NCBI GenBank assembly: GCA_027487485.1 | Contig: JAIYDN010000108.1 | Span: forward strand, 1-64,000 | DNA from: Planctomycetaceae bacterium | GTDB lineage: Bacteria; Planctomycetota; Planctomycetia; Pirellulales; Pirellulaceae | Direction of reading: 5' to 3' | Length of the DNA: 64,000 nt | Shown: in pieces, positions 34,535 through 45,319 of the stretch | Layout of the letters: each line of letters begins with the position of its first letter | How positions within the stretch are numbered: the stretch's first letter is position 1 | The notes under the pieces: generated by a model | Databases searched by the model: none | Told to the model about the DNA's origin: nothing | What the model saw: only the letters and a program-made list of their open reading frames with translations | Made by a program: the position numbers and the translations under genes

Positions 34535-36598
34535 ATGAACGACCGTAAACTTCTCGTTACCGCAGCCTTGCCCTATGCCAACGGGCACATCCATATCGGA
34601 CATTTGGTCGAGTACATTCAAACCGACATTTGGGTCCGATTCCAGAAGCTTCGTGGCAAAAAGTGTGTGTTTGTATGTGCAGACGATACTCACGGTACCG
34701 CGATCATGATTCGAGCGCGCCAGGAAGGTCGGCCAGAAACAGAACTGATTGCCGACATGCAAGCGGCACATGAACGAGATTTTAAGGGTTTTGACGTCTC
34801 ATTCGATCATTATGGGTCCACCAATTCTTCGGAGAACCGCGAGCTTTGCAACGGCATCTGGGCAGAATTGCGCACCGCTGGCCTCATCGCCGAGCGAGAT
34901 GTCGAGCAGTTGTTCGACCCAGTGGCGGGAACGTTTCTGGCCGATCGTTTTGTGAAAGGGACATGCCCAAATTGCAAGTCGCCAGATCAGTACGGTGATA
35001 ACTGCAGCAAGTGCGGAGCCACCTATTCACCCTCGGAACTGATCGATCCCGTTAGCACCCTTAGCGGCGCCAAGCCTGTTACGAAATCGGCAAGCCACTT
35101 GTTCGTGGAACTGGAGCAGCTTCATGAGTTTCTTGACACTTGGACTCAATCTGGCAAGCATTTGCAACCCGAAGTAGCGAACTACCTGAAGGGGCATTTT
35201 TTATGTGATCCACTTCGTGACTGGGATGTTTCCAGACCAAGCCCTTACTTTGGTTTCGAGATTCCGGACTCTGTTGGCAATTTCTGGTACGTATGGTTCG
35301 ATGCTCCGATTGGTTACATCGCATCGACTTGGCAGTGGTGCAAAGCCAACGGCGAAAAGCTAGAGGATTGGTGGAAGAGCAGTTCTACGGAGATACATCA
35401 CTTCATCGGCAAGGACATCGCTTACTTTCATACGTTGTTTTGGCCTGGGGTTTTGAAGACGGCGGGATATTCGTTGCCAGAGTTTGTACACATCCACGGG
35501 TTCTTGACCGTGGAAGGTGAGAAGATGTCCAAGAGCACTGGGACTCAGGTACAAGCCCATACGTATCTGAAGCACTTGGATCCATCCTTTTTGCGATATT
35601 TTTACGCTTCCAAGCTGGGAGCAAAGCTGGACGATATCGACTTGAATTTCACGGAGTTTGTGAACAAGGTCAACTCGGATCTGGTAGGCAAGGTTGCGAA
35701 TCTTGCCAGCCGGACAGCACGCTTCATCGAGGCAACCGGGTTGTCGGTAGAGTACCCGCATGATGGTGGATTGTTCGCCGCCGGCGCTGCCGCGGGGGAG
35801 CGTATCGCTCAAGCGTATGACCAGTTGGATTATTCACGAGCGACCCGGCTGATCATGGAGCTAGCAGATCAAGCAAATGCATACGTGGAGAATTCAGCTC
35901 CATGGGCACTCAAGAAGGATCCGACGCAGCAAGTTCGTTTGCAAGAAGTATGCACGATCGTGCTCAACTTGTTCCGTCAGATTTGTGTTTACTTGACGCC
36001 GGTGCTGCCAAAGCTTTCGGTTCAATGCGGTCAGCTTTTGCAAGCTCCGATAACACACTGGGACGACAGTCAAACACCGGTTGTTAACCAAGCCATTTCC
36101 AAGTTCGAACATCTTTTACAACGTATTGCACCGGAGAAGATTCAGGCCATGATCGAAGAAAGCAAAGAAGTAGTTCCAAGTCCAGCCGCAGAAGTTCCGT
36201 CGGCAGCAGCACCGACATCTGAATTGCCGATCGACAGCGGCGACGCATTGATTCAGGAGCCGATGGCACCAACCTGTACGATTGACGATTTTACGAAAGT
36301 TGATTTACGAGTGGCACGGATCATCAAGGCGGAAGAGGTTCCAGAGGCAAAGAAGTTAGTCAAGTTGACGGTCAGTTTGGGTGGCGATAACACACGAACC
36401 GTGTTTGCAGGGATCAAAGCAGCGTACACACTCGAGCAGCTTCAAGGGCGGTTGGTAGTAATCGTAGCCAACTTGCAACCGAGGCAGATGAAGTTTGGAT
36501 TGAGCGAGGGCATGGTCACCGCGGCAGGCCCAGGCGGAACGGAAGTGTTTCTGCTGGGAGTTGATTCCGGTGCCGTCCCCGGCCAACGAGTACACTAA
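34535..36598 (+). CDS. metG: Methionine-tRNA ligase
   Basis: The product has 687 residues. HIGH motif [13 protein letters not shown] is near residue 15, the zinc knuckle [17 protein letters not shown] near 145, and KMSKSTG near 330. A C-terminal tRNA-binding (Arc1p/EMAP-like) domain is attached ([20 protein letters not shown] to the end), joined by an Ala/Pro/Glu-rich linker. This is the full-length MetG2-type architecture that charges initiator and elongator tRNA-Met. Confidence 0.97.
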   Translation: MNDRKLLVTAALPYANGHIHIGHLVEYIQTDIWVRFQKLRGKKCVFVCADDTHGTAIMIRARQEGRPETELIADMQAAHERDFKGFDVSFDHYGSTNSSENRELCNGIWAELRTAGLIAERDVEQLFDPVAGTFLADRFVKGTCPNCKSPDQYGDNCSKCGATYSPSELIDPVSTLSGAKPVTKSASHLFVELEQLHEFLDTWTQSGKHLQPEVANYLKGHFLCDPLRDWDVSRPSPYFGFEIPDSVGNFWYVWFDAPIGYIASTWQWCKANGEKLEDWWKSSSTEIHHFIGKDIAYFHTLFWPGVLKTAGYSLPEFVHIHGFLTVEGEKMSKSTGTQVQAHTYLKHLDPSFLRYFYASKLGAKLDDIDLNFTEFVNKVNSDLVGKVANLASRTARFIEATGLSVEYPHDGGLFAAGAAAGERIAQAYDQLDYSRATRLIMELADQANAYVENSAPWALKKDPTQQVRLQEVCTIVLNLFRQICVYLTPVLPKLSVQCGQLLQAPITHWDDSQTPVVNQAISKFEHLLQRIAPEKIQAMIEESKEVVPSPAAEVPSAAAPTSELPIDSGDALIQEPMAPTCTIDDFTKVDLRVARIIKAEEVPEAKKLVKLTVSLGGDNTRTVFAGIKAAYTLEQLQGRLVVIVANLQPRQMKFGLSEGMVTAAGPGGTEVFLLGVDSGAVPGQRVH

Positions 36599-37072
36599 GC
36601 CTAAGCCGCAGGCTTACCCCTGAGCCGCAGGTTTGTGCAACATGAGCCGCAGGCGCTAGCCGCGTTAAGACCTGACTGATCAAAAATCGCTAGCTTTGTT
36701 ATTGCAGCCCCTGGCTTTCAGTCGTACTCGTACTCGAAACACGCTAGTCGAGGTCGAATACGAGTACCGCAGGTGCTGAGTACGAGTACGAAAAGGCACG
36801 TTTCCTAAGGGTTCGGTGGCTGGAATTCCTATTTTGCGCAACATCAAAAGGTGCAACCTGATGGCGATTTAGCCTCCGGTACGACACTGCATCCCACGAT
36901 ATTGGCCAGCAGATTTGTTGGCCGCCATTGGGGGGATTTCGCAATGTTGGGAAAGACCCGTTGAAAGATTAGGCATGGGGAGGCTCAATTGAGTGGAAAA
37001 TCCTTTCTGGAGCGGGGAAGGAGCTGAAGAGGACTTGTCCAGGAGCGTCGAAAACCGTAAAACATCGTCCAC
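36599..37072. repeat. Spacer with short GCCGCAGG and TACGAGTAC repeats
   Basis: GAGCCGCAGGCTT, GAGCCGCAGGTTT and GAGCCGCAGGCGCTAGCCGCG occur in a row (36603-36662). Then GTACTCGTACTCG and GAGTACGAGTACG form inverted pairs (36724-36792). No gene is seen. Confidence 0.5.
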
Positions 37073-38400
<1,328 letters not shown>

Positions 38401-38512
38401 GTTGAAGGACCCATTTTGAGGGGATGTTACGGGCGAACTTTGCAAAGGACCAAGTTGAGCAGTCAACATGGTCCAAGGTTGGTGTGAATCCATGGTCGAA
38501 ACTATTGAAGCA

Positions 38513-38890
38513 CTAAAGACGTAGGTTTGAATCAAAACTCGCAAAAAGGTCGCGACGAAGAATGCGTCTGTTCCGCCCAAGTTTAAAACTGGGGATTTCT
38601 TGATTACGAATCCTACGTTCGATCGAGGACTTGCTGACACGCAAAAGGTCAGCGGCCTCCTGAACGGTCAAAACCTCGGTCCGCGAATGCGATGATTCTT
38701 GTCGTGCGTCGATGATTGCATCTCGCAACAACCGCACAACATCTGGCGGAATTGAGTGCGGAATAGTAGTGCTGTCGAGGTGCTCAACGCTTTGGCTGCC
38801 CCGGACTAATTGTTTCGTCGTTCCTTTAGAACTATCGCCTAAACTCTTCCTATACATATTAGATTCCATCCCGAGAGAAACATCATTCAA
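38513..38890 (-). CDS. Excisionase-like helix-turn-helix protein
   Basis: The product has 125 residues. Residues 70-120 (LTVQEAADLLRVSKSSIERR, then EIPSFKLGRNRRILRRDLFA) form a MerR-like HTH_17 domain typical of excisionases. It lies directly upstream of the recombinase gene on the same strand, so it probably directs excision or regulates integration. The N-terminal 65 residues are unstructured, and Met 8 or Met 12 may be the true start. Confidence 0.75.
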   Translation of the reverse strand: MNDVSLGMESNMYRKSLGDSSKGTTKQLVRGSQSVEHLDSTTIPHSIPPDVVRLLRDAIIDARQESSHSRTEVLTVQEAADLLRVSKSSIERRIRNQEIPSFKLGRNRRILRRDLFASFDSNLRL

Positions 38891-39285
38891 AACCCCTCTT
38901 TGGCAGCTCGCGGTTAGATGAAACAGAACTACTTGCTGTCTAATAATATTGTGACGAGTTCACTCGACTGTGGCGCAGATCGACAATACATCAAGATCAG
39001 ACCGCAAGTCCTGTCCCATGAAAAAAAAGCCCGCCTGTCGGGGATGCGACCAACGATTTTGCTGGAAAATCCTTGATCTACGCATTCTCACACTCAATGT
39101 TATTGATTGCGTTTGATCGTAAAAAATATGAGAAAAAATCTTAGCGAGCCGGCTTTATCTGGCAAACCACCGATCCTAAATTGACTTTTAACTGCAGAAG
39201 CCTGGGGTGGTCGAGCAAAAACAAGCATTCACTTTGCCGATTGGTTTGCCGCCCTGTTTGCTCGCGGATGCGTGCTGCTGGCAGC
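38891..39285. other. AT-rich spacer between xis-like and radC-like genes
   Basis: No gene is supported. It is more AT-rich than the surroundings, with A/T runs such as GTAAAAAATATGAGAAAAAATC near 39119. It should hold the promoter for the excisionase/recombinase pair and the 3' end region of the radC-like gene. Confidence 0.35.
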
Positions 39286-39717
39286 CTACGAAGCCAGGAG
39301 ATCTTCCGGTAGGGTCTCAGCGAAGCTGAAACGCTGGCCGCTTAATCCGATGATCAGGTGGTCGTGAAGGGGAATACCCAAGACCTTACCTGCGTTGGCA
39401 AGCGATCGAGTTACCGCCCGGTCTTGAATACTTGGCTGAATGCTGCCCGACGGGTGGTTATGGCCAATGATCAGCGACGAAACTCCTTGCATAATGGCAA
39501 AGCGAAAGACTTCGCGAGGATGAACGAGGCTCGCATCCAGCGTTCCGATCGTTACAACCTCGACGTACTTGACGACCATTTTGGTATCTAACCCAATGGA
39601 CCAGAAGTGCTCCTTGTCTCGGTCTGTCTTACATCGCTTTTGGAGCCACGATTGCAACGCACAGGCAACCTTTTCGACACCGTCTAAGGGGCCCTCTATC
39701 TTGGATCGGACAAGCAT
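39286..39717 (-). CDS. RadC/JAB-domain protein
   Basis: The product has 143 residues. It has a JAB1/MPN-like metalloprotein core: FWSIGLDTKMVVKYVEV near residue 37, HPREVFRFAIMQGVSSLIIGHNHPSGS near 67-92 with the HxHPSG zinc motif, and DHLIIG near 120. The N-terminal HhH part of full-length RadC is absent, as in many mobile-element and anti-restriction-locus homologues. Role unknown. Confidence 0.85.
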   Translation of the reverse strand: MLVRSKIEGPLDGVEKVACALQSWLQKRCKTDRDKEHFWSIGLDTKMVVKYVEVVTIGTLDASLVHPREVFRFAIMQGVSSLIIGHNHPSGSIQPSIQDRAVTRSLANAGKVLGIPLHDHLIIGLSGQRFSFAETLPEDLLAS

Positions 39718-39769
39718 TTTGTGTATTCACCTAAGTTAAGTCTGCGGAAGTTGGAAGTGGCCGAAACGA

Positions 39770-39817
39770 AAAAACTCGTGGGTGGCGACTTGCGTCAACC
39801 TACGGCCACGAGTTTTT
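39770..39817. terminator. Inverted repeat, probable terminator
   Basis: AAAAACTCGTG (39770-39780) pairs perfectly with CACGAGTTTTT (39807-39817). The A and T runs at both edges suit termination in either direction between two minus-strand genes. Confidence 0.7.
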
Positions 39818-39962
39818 GAACATGTCGGATTTGGCTCTAGCGATTTGTCCCGATTGAAAATTGGGATTGGAAATGGTAGCCAGACTCGCCAAAGTTCGGT
39901 TTTCTTCGACGCACTGAAGTCTGGCGACTCCAGCTACCTCGAAATCTAATCTGGACAGTCCC

Positions 39963-40163
39963 CTAGTCGATCAGATCATCGATAAAGCGGGCAAATTGAT
40001 TGGCGTCTGCACAGTCCCAGTCAATGATCTGGGGTGGACGCAAATCATCAGGCTCTAACTCGACGGGACCTCGAGTTAAAATCGAAAAGCCTCGACGTCG
40101 GATTGTGGCGACCGAGTCACCCGTTGCAGCTGCAACCGCGGCGTCAAATTCGGAATTGGACAT
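39963..40163 (-). CDS. Small conserved-looking element protein
   Basis: The product has 66 residues, is acidic and ends DANQFARFIDDLID. AAGAGGTAATTCC before ATG 40163 gives a strong ribosome binding site and decides this start over a longer frame. The central AVAAATGDSVATIRRRGFSIL looks like a short helix-turn-helix. No family recognised. It is encoded downstream of the 89-residue gene, beyond a terminator. Confidence 0.6.
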   Translation of the reverse strand: MSNSEFDAAVAAATGDSVATIRRRGFSILTRGPVELEPDDLRPPQIIDWDCADANQFARFIDDLID

Positions 40164-40239
40164 GGAATTACCTCTTACTGGGATTGGGAATAAAGAACCT
40201 GTTTGATTTGTCTTCACTCAGCAGTACGCTGGACGAAAA

Positions 40240-40270
40240 CGAAAAATGCCCAGGCTTTAGACCTGGGCAT
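40240..40270 (-). terminator. Rho-independent terminator
   Basis: On the minus strand ATGCCCAGG-TCTAAAG-CCTGGGCAT is followed by TTTTCGTTTTCG. It ends the block of genes whose last member is at 40304. Confidence 0.8.
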
Positions 40271-40303
40271 AGTTGTCGTGAAGTGAATTCGGAACCGACT
40301 TTT

Positions 40304-40573
40304 TCAGGATGGAGCTGGCACAAGCCAAAACTCCTTTAGCCATGCAATCTCGGCCTCAATGCCCCTCGAACGAACGGTGTACGGGCCGAGTCTCGGACCA
40401 TTGCAGGGTGACAAGTCAGCCCACCACAGTCCGTTTTGGTCTGGCTCAATACAAGAACCACGCTGGATCGTTGGAAGGCCAAGAGCATGTGGTTCAATAA
40501 GCTCTGAATAGATCATGCGTATATTTCCACCTAGCTCTATGATGAGGTCGGCTGTTTCATTTGCCACGGTCAC
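40304..40573 (-). CDS. Small element protein
   Basis: The product has 89 residues. A segment reads GLPTIQRGSCIEPDQNGLWWADLSPCNGPRLGPYTVRSRGIEAEI; the EPD...G.WWADLSP.GP.LGP pattern recurs, to my recollection, in small planctomycete mobile-element proteins. It overlaps the upstream gene by four bases (ATGA), so it belongs to the same operon. Function unknown. Confidence 0.65.
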   Translation of the reverse strand: MTVANETADLIIELGGNIRMIYSELIEPHALGLPTIQRGSCIEPDQNGLWWADLSPCNGPRLGPYTVRSRGIEAEIAWLKEFWLVPAPS

Positions 40574-41535
40574 GATGCGTTCCTCCGAAGGATGTTCCGA
40601 CGCGGGCGGTTGGACAAATACCCATCAAGCGATGACTCGATCCTCGCCAGTCCGCTCGCAAGCTCCTCACGCAAAGTTTCGCGTTGCCGAAGCTGCTCTG
40701 GTACAACACCACTCACCAAACTGCGAGCGTCGCTAACCAGTTGGTTGAGCTGCTCGTCCGAGTTCAGATTGAGTCGCTGGAAGCGGTCAAAGAACTCCAG
40801 CAGATTGGTTACTGCCGTATCGCGAAAGACTTTTGGCTTACCATCAGCCTGACCGCTCAGACGTTCAGCCAAATGCGACACCATTCCGCTCAGTTCCTCA
40901 GCGAAGGCCGACTCTGCGATCTGGACAGCCTCATTGAACCTTTCCCGAACCCGTTGGCATTCGGAATGGTAGATTTCCGGCGAAACACTCTGTAAATAGT
41001 CGGGCGGAGTCGTGGATGGGTAGTCCCATCCAATTTCGAACATGTCCGAAATACTCGCTGGATAGTCACCAGAGTCAAACAGCTCGCCCAACCTAAGACG
41101 GGCTTGATCGACCAAGTCTTCGTAACATCGGTCAAGTTCACCTACAGCCGTCACCAGCTCGGCCTGAGCTGCTCGAAGTTTGACTTCGAGCTTTTCAAGG
41201 TCCGAACGCCGAACTAAACGAATGCCTGGTTCAACGTACGGAAGTGTCGCTTCTCGCCAGGAAGCGACCGCTTGAGACTTGATTGCAGAGCAGGCTCTGA
41301 ACGCAGGATGCGAAGTGTCGAGCAACTTCTTGGCTGCGGACAAGACTTCGATGTCGGCGTTGAATGCGTTCGCGGCAAGCCGCTTTTGGGTCAAGCTGAG
41401 TGATTTCCTGACCCCAGGCCAACGAATGTGAAGCCGAATAGCGGTGGTTACCGATTGCAGTCGGTTCCCAACGTCAATTCGACGGTTCGTTGCAGGCATA
41501 GTCTGGTTGGTTGGCGGATCTAAGACGGTGGACAT
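40570..41535 (-). CDS. Long helical element protein (DUF3150-like)
   Basis: The product has 321 residues, almost entirely helical, with heptad-like stretches (LEKLEVKLRAAQAELVTAVGELDRCYEDLVDQA). The layout, with ALxWPGVRKSLSL near residue 40 and a region on a cleavable-looking core followed by DMFEIGWDYPSTTP near 180, resembles DUF3150-type proteins found beside AAA ATPases in phages and mobile elements. ATG 41535 follows GAGAATG. Probable partner of the AAA ATPase, by context only. Confidence 0.6.
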   Translation of the reverse strand: MSTVLDPPTNQTMPATNRRIDVGNRLQSVTTAIRLHIRWPGVRKSLSLTQKRLAANAFNADIEVLSAAKKLLDTSHPAFRACSAIKSQAVASWREATLPYVEPGIRLVRRSDLEKLEVKLRAAQAELVTAVGELDRCYEDLVDQARLRLGELFDSGDYPASISDMFEIGWDYPSTTPPDYLQSVSPEIYHSECQRVRERFNEAVQIAESAFAEELSGMVSHLAERLSGQADGKPKVFRDTAVTNLLEFFDRFQRLNLNSDEQLNQLVSDARSLVSGVVPEQLRQRETLREELASGLARIESSLDGYLSNRPRRNILRRNAS

Positions 41536-41601
41536 AGGACATTCTCTTTCATAAAAGTAACGGTCGGAACTGAAGTTGAAATCGCACCAACAACCCAAGA
41601 A

Positions 41602-42153
41602 CTAGTCTTGGTCGTCTCGTGCATATCCCAAACGAGGTCTTGGCCTTGGGAGAGCGACGAGCTCTTCCTCAGCAGATAAAGAGGGCGGTGATTGGCTGTA
41701 CTCCACTTCCGTCGAATAAGAAGCGATTTCCGAATCGGATCGTTGGATATCGCGAAAGAGCCACGCGAGCAGGCCCAAGGGAACAAGTGCTGCCAACAAG
41801 CTTCCTAAGACGGAAAGTGTTTGTGAAGTCAGCAAGTCCGTTAGCCGAAAACTAGCGATGTCTTTGCGTTCCTTCTCAAGTTGATCAAGCCCTTGCTGGA
41901 TTTCCGATTGTTGATTCGTGATCGCACGTTGCATTTCGGATTGATGTTGTCTCGACTTGGCTTCGTTGGATACAAGGTCGCGTGATGCGGTGGAGACGTC
42001 GCGTTGCATTTCTTGCAACCGAACTCTTTCGCTTCTTAGTCCGTCGTCGCAACCGCCGAGAACGACCATTGAGACCAGAACGAGTACGCGAAAGAAACGC
42101 AACGCGTTCCGTAACCATTGGAAAATCCGAACGAGCTTGGCGATGGGGTACAC
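41602..42153 (-). CDS. Lipoprotein with coiled coil and transmembrane segment
   Basis: The product has 183 residues. The signal with lipobox VVLGGC sits near residue 36, followed by a coiled coil (ERVRLQEMQRDVSTASRDLV, onward) and a transmembrane helix near 120-140 (LSVLGSLLAALVPLGLLAWLF). GTG 42153, preceded by AAAGGA 6 bases upstream, is the best start. It may tether the element's complex to the membrane. A second start region with a strong ribosome binding site lies just upstream in another frame (see 42277). Confidence 0.65.
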   Translation of the reverse strand: MYPIAKLVRIFQWLRNALRFFRVLVLVSMVVLGGCDDGLRSERVRLQEMQRDVSTASRDLVSNEAKSRQHQSEMQRAITNQQSEIQQGLDQLEKERKDIASFRLTDLLTSQTLSVLGSLLAALVPLGLLAWLFRDIQRSDSEIASYSTEVEYSQSPPSLSAEEELVALPRPRPRLGYARDDQD

Positions 42154-42277
42154 TGCATGTCCTTTCAAGTTTGCGTAACACTTTGAGAGTTTGTTCGAGT
42201 CGTAACTGGCGTGTTCGGGCCAGCCACAACGAAGCAGTCGCAACGAGCGAGCTGCACAAAAGAAAAATGCGTTCCAT
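42154..42277 (-). CDS. Short upstream reading frame with strong ribosome binding site
   Basis: ATG 42277 has GGAGGT 5 bases upstream and opens MERIFLLCSSLVATASLWLARTRQLRLEQ, a signal-anchor-like peptide. The frame continues into the lipoprotein gene in a different frame, to 41885. Either a small membrane peptide is made with translational coupling to the lipoprotein, or a frameshift has split one gene. The boundary given is where the lipoprotein gene starts. Confidence 0.35.
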
Positions 42278-42341
42278 AGGGAACCTCCGAATAGAGAAAG
42301 GGGAGGTATCTGCCGCGTCGAAAAGGTACGTTTCGATACGC

Positions 42342-43853
42342 TTAGTTGTTAGCTGAACCGCCGCGTGAAACGCGGCGTCTCGGAGGTGAACTCTTGGTAT
42401 GGGCAGAAGGAAGACTTGGGTCGACGTAGATGCCGCCCGCTCCAGCATCCAAACATCGACCGCTGGCCCACTGTTTCAAACGCTGAACCGATTCTGCCGA
42501 AGTAAAAGCCACCGGTACTACGTTTTGCGATGCTTGACTCAACGGCACATCCAACAATGCAGCCAATCGACAACAGGATTTGATCTCCGCGCCAGTCCAC
42601 TGTTCATCCGATGGTCTTGGCTCCTCCGTCGCGATGTTGAACATGTCGCGATAGATCTGCCAAATTGCATCTTTCTGTTCTCGGCTGGGCAGATCAACGA
42701 AGAAGACCCCGTCAAATCGCTCCGCACGCGAAAACTCGGGCGGCAACCTTGCGACATCATTGGCTGTACAGACAACAAAGGCATCGGAAGTATGGTCATT
42801 CAGCCACGTGAGCAAAGTCCCAAACATTCGCGATGACACGCCACCATCGCCACTTCCGTTGGCTCCTGAAAATGCTTTCTCGATCTCATCGATCATGACA
42901 ATGCAGGGTGCCATCGCATCGATGATCCGTAGAGCTTCACGCGTGCGCTCCTCGCTTTGTCCGACCAAGGAACCCATCAAGGCCCCAACGTCTAGCATCA
43001 AAACCGGGCGTCCAACCTCGCTGCCGAGTGCTTTGCAGAATTCGGACTTGCCACACCCCGGAGGACTCAGCAGCAGCACACCACGAGGCCTTGCGTGGAC
43101 AGTCGTTCGACCCGATCGCAAAAGTGCTCGCTTGGTAAAGGCCTTGATCGCAGCCAGCCCGCCCAGGCTTGAGAAGTCCGCTTTAGAACGACAGAGCGAT
43201 AGCAAGCCTGATTTCTTAAGAGCCTGTGTCTTCAACTCCCAGATGGTTTCGGACCGCACTTGGCGATGCTTTACCAGTGACAGGGAGTATGCGTTTTCAG
43301 CTTCGTACCGAGTTAGCCCAACCGAAGCATCCAGCACCAACTCGAGTTCCGAATCACCTGGTAGATCCCCCACCTCGGTCGCTATAGACCGGAGCAGTGA
43401 ATCCAGCTCGTTGCGAGTGGGAAGCTCGTGATCGACGACAACAAACAATCGTTCCAGCTCGGGCGGAAGTTGCACGCTAGGAGCCAACACGATCAAAAAA
43501 GTCCGAGACGACTTCCCTTCTTGAATAACCCTATTGGTAGCCTGGATCACTTCGGGTGAACCGAGAAACCGATGAAAGTTCTTGAGGACGAGAATGTTGG
43601 TTTGGTCCGGTTCGGCGATGGAGCCGATCGACCTGACGGCTGCAATCGGATCAGGAGCTTCAATTGCAGGGTTGGTACCTGCAGCCGCAAGCCCTTGTTC
43701 AATGTCCCAAGTTGCGAAACGCCAGTTCTCGGAACGGCACATCGTCGCTAGCTCGGAGATCGCTTCATCTGGCTCGAAGCTCTTAATCCAGATGCCAGTG
43801 AAACAGGCCCGGATCAAATCGTTGACATGAAGCGAAAGTGAATGTGATTGCAT
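42342..43853 (-). CDS. AAA ATPase, Ycf46-like
   Basis: The product has 503 residues. The N-terminal 230 residues form the Ycf46-type domain (TGIWIKSFEPDEAISELA, NILVLKNFHRFL, ELERLFVVVDHELP). The AAA module then shows Walker A SPPGCGKSEFCKAL near 262, Walker B CIVMIDEIEKAF near 318, sensor FVVCTANDV near 360 and Arg finger region FSRAERFDG. It should be an ATP-driven remodeller. It lies downstream of DUF1257 and DUF2997 genes, the same set as Ycf35/Ycf46 of cyanobacteria. The C-terminal 50 residues are basic and disordered. Confidence 0.85.
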   Translation of the reverse strand: MQSHSLSLHVNDLIRACFTGIWIKSFEPDEAISELATMCRSENWRFATWDIEQGLAAAGTNPAIEAPDPIAAVRSIGSIAEPDQTNILVLKNFHRFLGSPEVIQATNRVIQEGKSSRTFLIVLAPSVQLPPELERLFVVVDHELPTRNELDSLLRSIATEVGDLPGDSELELVLDASVGLTRYEAENAYSLSLVKHRQVRSETIWELKTQALKKSGLLSLCRSKADFSSLGGLAAIKAFTKRALLRSGRTTVHARPRGVLLLSPPGCGKSEFCKALGSEVGRPVLMLDVGALMGSLVGQSEERTREALRIIDAMAPCIVMIDEIEKAFSGANGSGDGGVSSRMFGTLLTWLNDHTSDAFVVCTANDVARLPPEFSRAERFDGVFFVDLPSREQKDAIWQIYRDMFNIATEEPRPSDEQWTGAEIKSCCRLAALLDVPLSQASQNVVPVAFTSAESVQRLKQWASGRCLDAGAGGIYVDPSLPSAHTKSSPPRRRVSRGGSANN

Positions 43854-43879
43854 TCCATATTTTCCTTGTTGTAATGGGT

Positions 43880-43914
43880 GTAAAAACGCATCCCAAGAGA
43901 ACGGACGGGATGCG
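43880..43914 (-). terminator. Terminator or attenuator before the AAA ATPase gene
   Basis: On the minus strand CGCATCCC and GGGATGCG flank an 12-base loop and are followed by TTTTTACACC. Lying between the DUF2997 gene and the ATPase start, it could limit read-through and set the ratio of the two products. Confidence 0.65.
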
Positions 43915-44106
43915 CGAAAGCAGAAGCCAAATTCAACGCCAAGTTGAGTTTGGCTTTTATTGGTTCCCAGGATCCCTGGTTCCCAAGTTCTGCGGCTCCG
44001 CCAAGAAACCCGCTGATGGGCTTGTGAACTAAGGAGGCGGGAGCGTTCCCTTCATTGCGTCCCCGGGCAGAGCCAAGGACGAGATTGAAGTGCGACCGGG
44101 AGAATG

Positions 44107-44322
44107 CTATTCAGCGCCAGAAGAATGGTTGTCGGCTTGAGAACGAATGTGACTGGAGTGATCCGTACTTTGAAAATACTCAGCAGTCCGTTGCTCATGA
44201 GTCTTGATCCCAAGAGCTTGTTCCAATGCCAAGCTTGCTGACTGGCAGTCTGCGCCGGAATACCCTTTGGTCTGAATCGAGGTCGTCCCGTTGGGAGCAA
44301 CGGTGATTTCGATAATCTTCAT
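44107..44322 (-). CDS. DUF2997 family protein
   Basis: The product has 71 residues. It begins MKIIEITVAPNGTTSIQTKGYSGADCQSAS, the DUF2997 pattern (short beta hairpin, then G(Y/F)xGxxCxxAxxxLE helix). Family members pair with DUF1257 proteins. Here it starts 9 bases after the DUF1257 gene. Role unknown. The last 25 residues are variable. Confidence 0.85.
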   Translation of the reverse strand: MKIIEITVAPNGTTSIQTKGYSGADCQSASLALEQALGIKTHEQRTAEYFQSTDHSSHIRSQADNHSSGAE

Positions 44323-44331
44323 GATTGGATA

Positions 44332-44697
44332 CTACCCTCCCAGTACTTGAACAGTGAGTCGAACGCTACCATCTTCCAGAGTCTGTTCTCGAACAGAGTG
44401 ACCCGCTTTGCGAGCTTCGAGTTTCGCTTTCTCAATGGCATAGCTTTGCAGGAAGCGATCGAGCTCAATCTGCTTCCCCCAGCGTTCTTGGTAGTTATCG
44501 AACTCGACGGTTCCACTTTCAACGTTGCAAACGACTGGGTAGGTCCAATTGGGGAGTACAACCGCCCAACCCGTTTTGATGTTGGTGAATAACTTAGTGG
44601 GGCCGTACACCGGTTCCGGCAGATGCAATCGGCTACAAGCCGAGCGAATCGCAATGGGATCGCGCACTTGAGTGCGGATCGAAACAACATGGGACAT
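44332..44697 (-). CDS. DUF1257 (Ycf35-like) protein
   Basis: The product has 121 residues. It starts MSHVVSIRTQVRDPIAIRSACSRL, the DUF1257 signature (MSHfv.I.TqirD...L..A...L). It continues with WTYPVVCNVESGTVEFDNYQERWGKQIELDRFLQSYA, the conserved GxxxYDNYxGxWG-type motif, and ends in a beta strand. Ycf35 of plastids and cyanobacteria has unknown function. It is the first gene of the block with DUF2997 and the AAA ATPase, so the three probably work together. Confidence 0.85.
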   Translation of the reverse strand: MSHVVSIRTQVRDPIAIRSACSRLHLPEPVYGPTKLFTNIKTGWAVVLPNWTYPVVCNVESGTVEFDNYQERWGKQIELDRFLQSYAIEKAKLEARKAGHSVREQTLEDGSVRLTVQVLGG

Positions 44698-44802
44698 GAC
44701 AATCCTCCGTCACGAAAAGAGAAAACAAAGATGCAACGAACCGTTTTCGTTGCAAAGCAGAATTGAGCAAGTTGGACTGCAGGCTTGACAGCTATGCATT
44801 CC

Positions 44803-44971
44803 TCTCACTCTATATGACGCGTTTTGGCCCTGGATTTAGATGCCTGGACAAGGCGAAACACTTTGTATTGATAGGCCTGAAAGCCCTCCACACTATATGA
44901 CGCAAAAGGGACTTGAATTTAGATGCCATGACAAGCGAAACGCATTTCGCTGATAGCTCCGCCAGGCTTCC
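44803..44971. repeat. Two 83-base direct repeats upstream of the DUF1257 gene
   Basis: CTMTATATGACGC, then GATTTAGATGCC, GACAAG, CGAAAC and TGATAG occur in the same order at 44808 and 44891, about 65-70% identical overall. They sit 110-270 bases upstream of the minus-strand block, so they may be operators, replication iterons or a decayed att-like repeat. Confidence 0.65.
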
Positions 44972-45319
44972 AACACCAGAAGACGGAAAAAGAGAATTGG
45001 ATTATGCAGCTAGGGGATTGAATACCTGCGAGTTTTCCGCCCTCATATTGCATCGTCGCTAGTGCGCATTTCAAAATGCCCTCCGAGCACTTACAGTCAA
45101 GTACATGAAGCAGGTCGCATTTGCGATTACAACTATTCCAATCGCAGCAGATACCATAGCGACTGCACCCCACATTCATGAAAAAGAGTTTGGAATACAA
45201 GACTCGAAAGCCATCAAGAAATGAAGGAGTAAAACTCAAGTTGCTTTAAAGCTGGCCAACAAAGAGTTTTCTGGAAAGTGCGGAATATTTCATTTCGACC
45301 GACGTTCTACCTAGTGTAA
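44972..45319. other. Spacer at the presumed right edge of the element
   Basis: A minus-strand frame of about 106 residues (44919-45239) is Cys-rich but has no ribosome binding site. I found no copy of the tRNA-Arg 3' end, so the element's boundary is not located. Confidence 0.35.

Noticed and set aside
41885-42448. 187-residue minus-strand frame as a full gene
   Set aside because: Most of it overlaps the better supported lipoprotein and ATPase genes; only the part starting at 42277 has a start signal, listed with low confidence.
44919-45239. Minus-strand frame of 106 residues, Cys-rich
   Set aside because: No ribosome binding site, overlaps one of the direct repeats, and the residue mix is not like neighbouring proteins.
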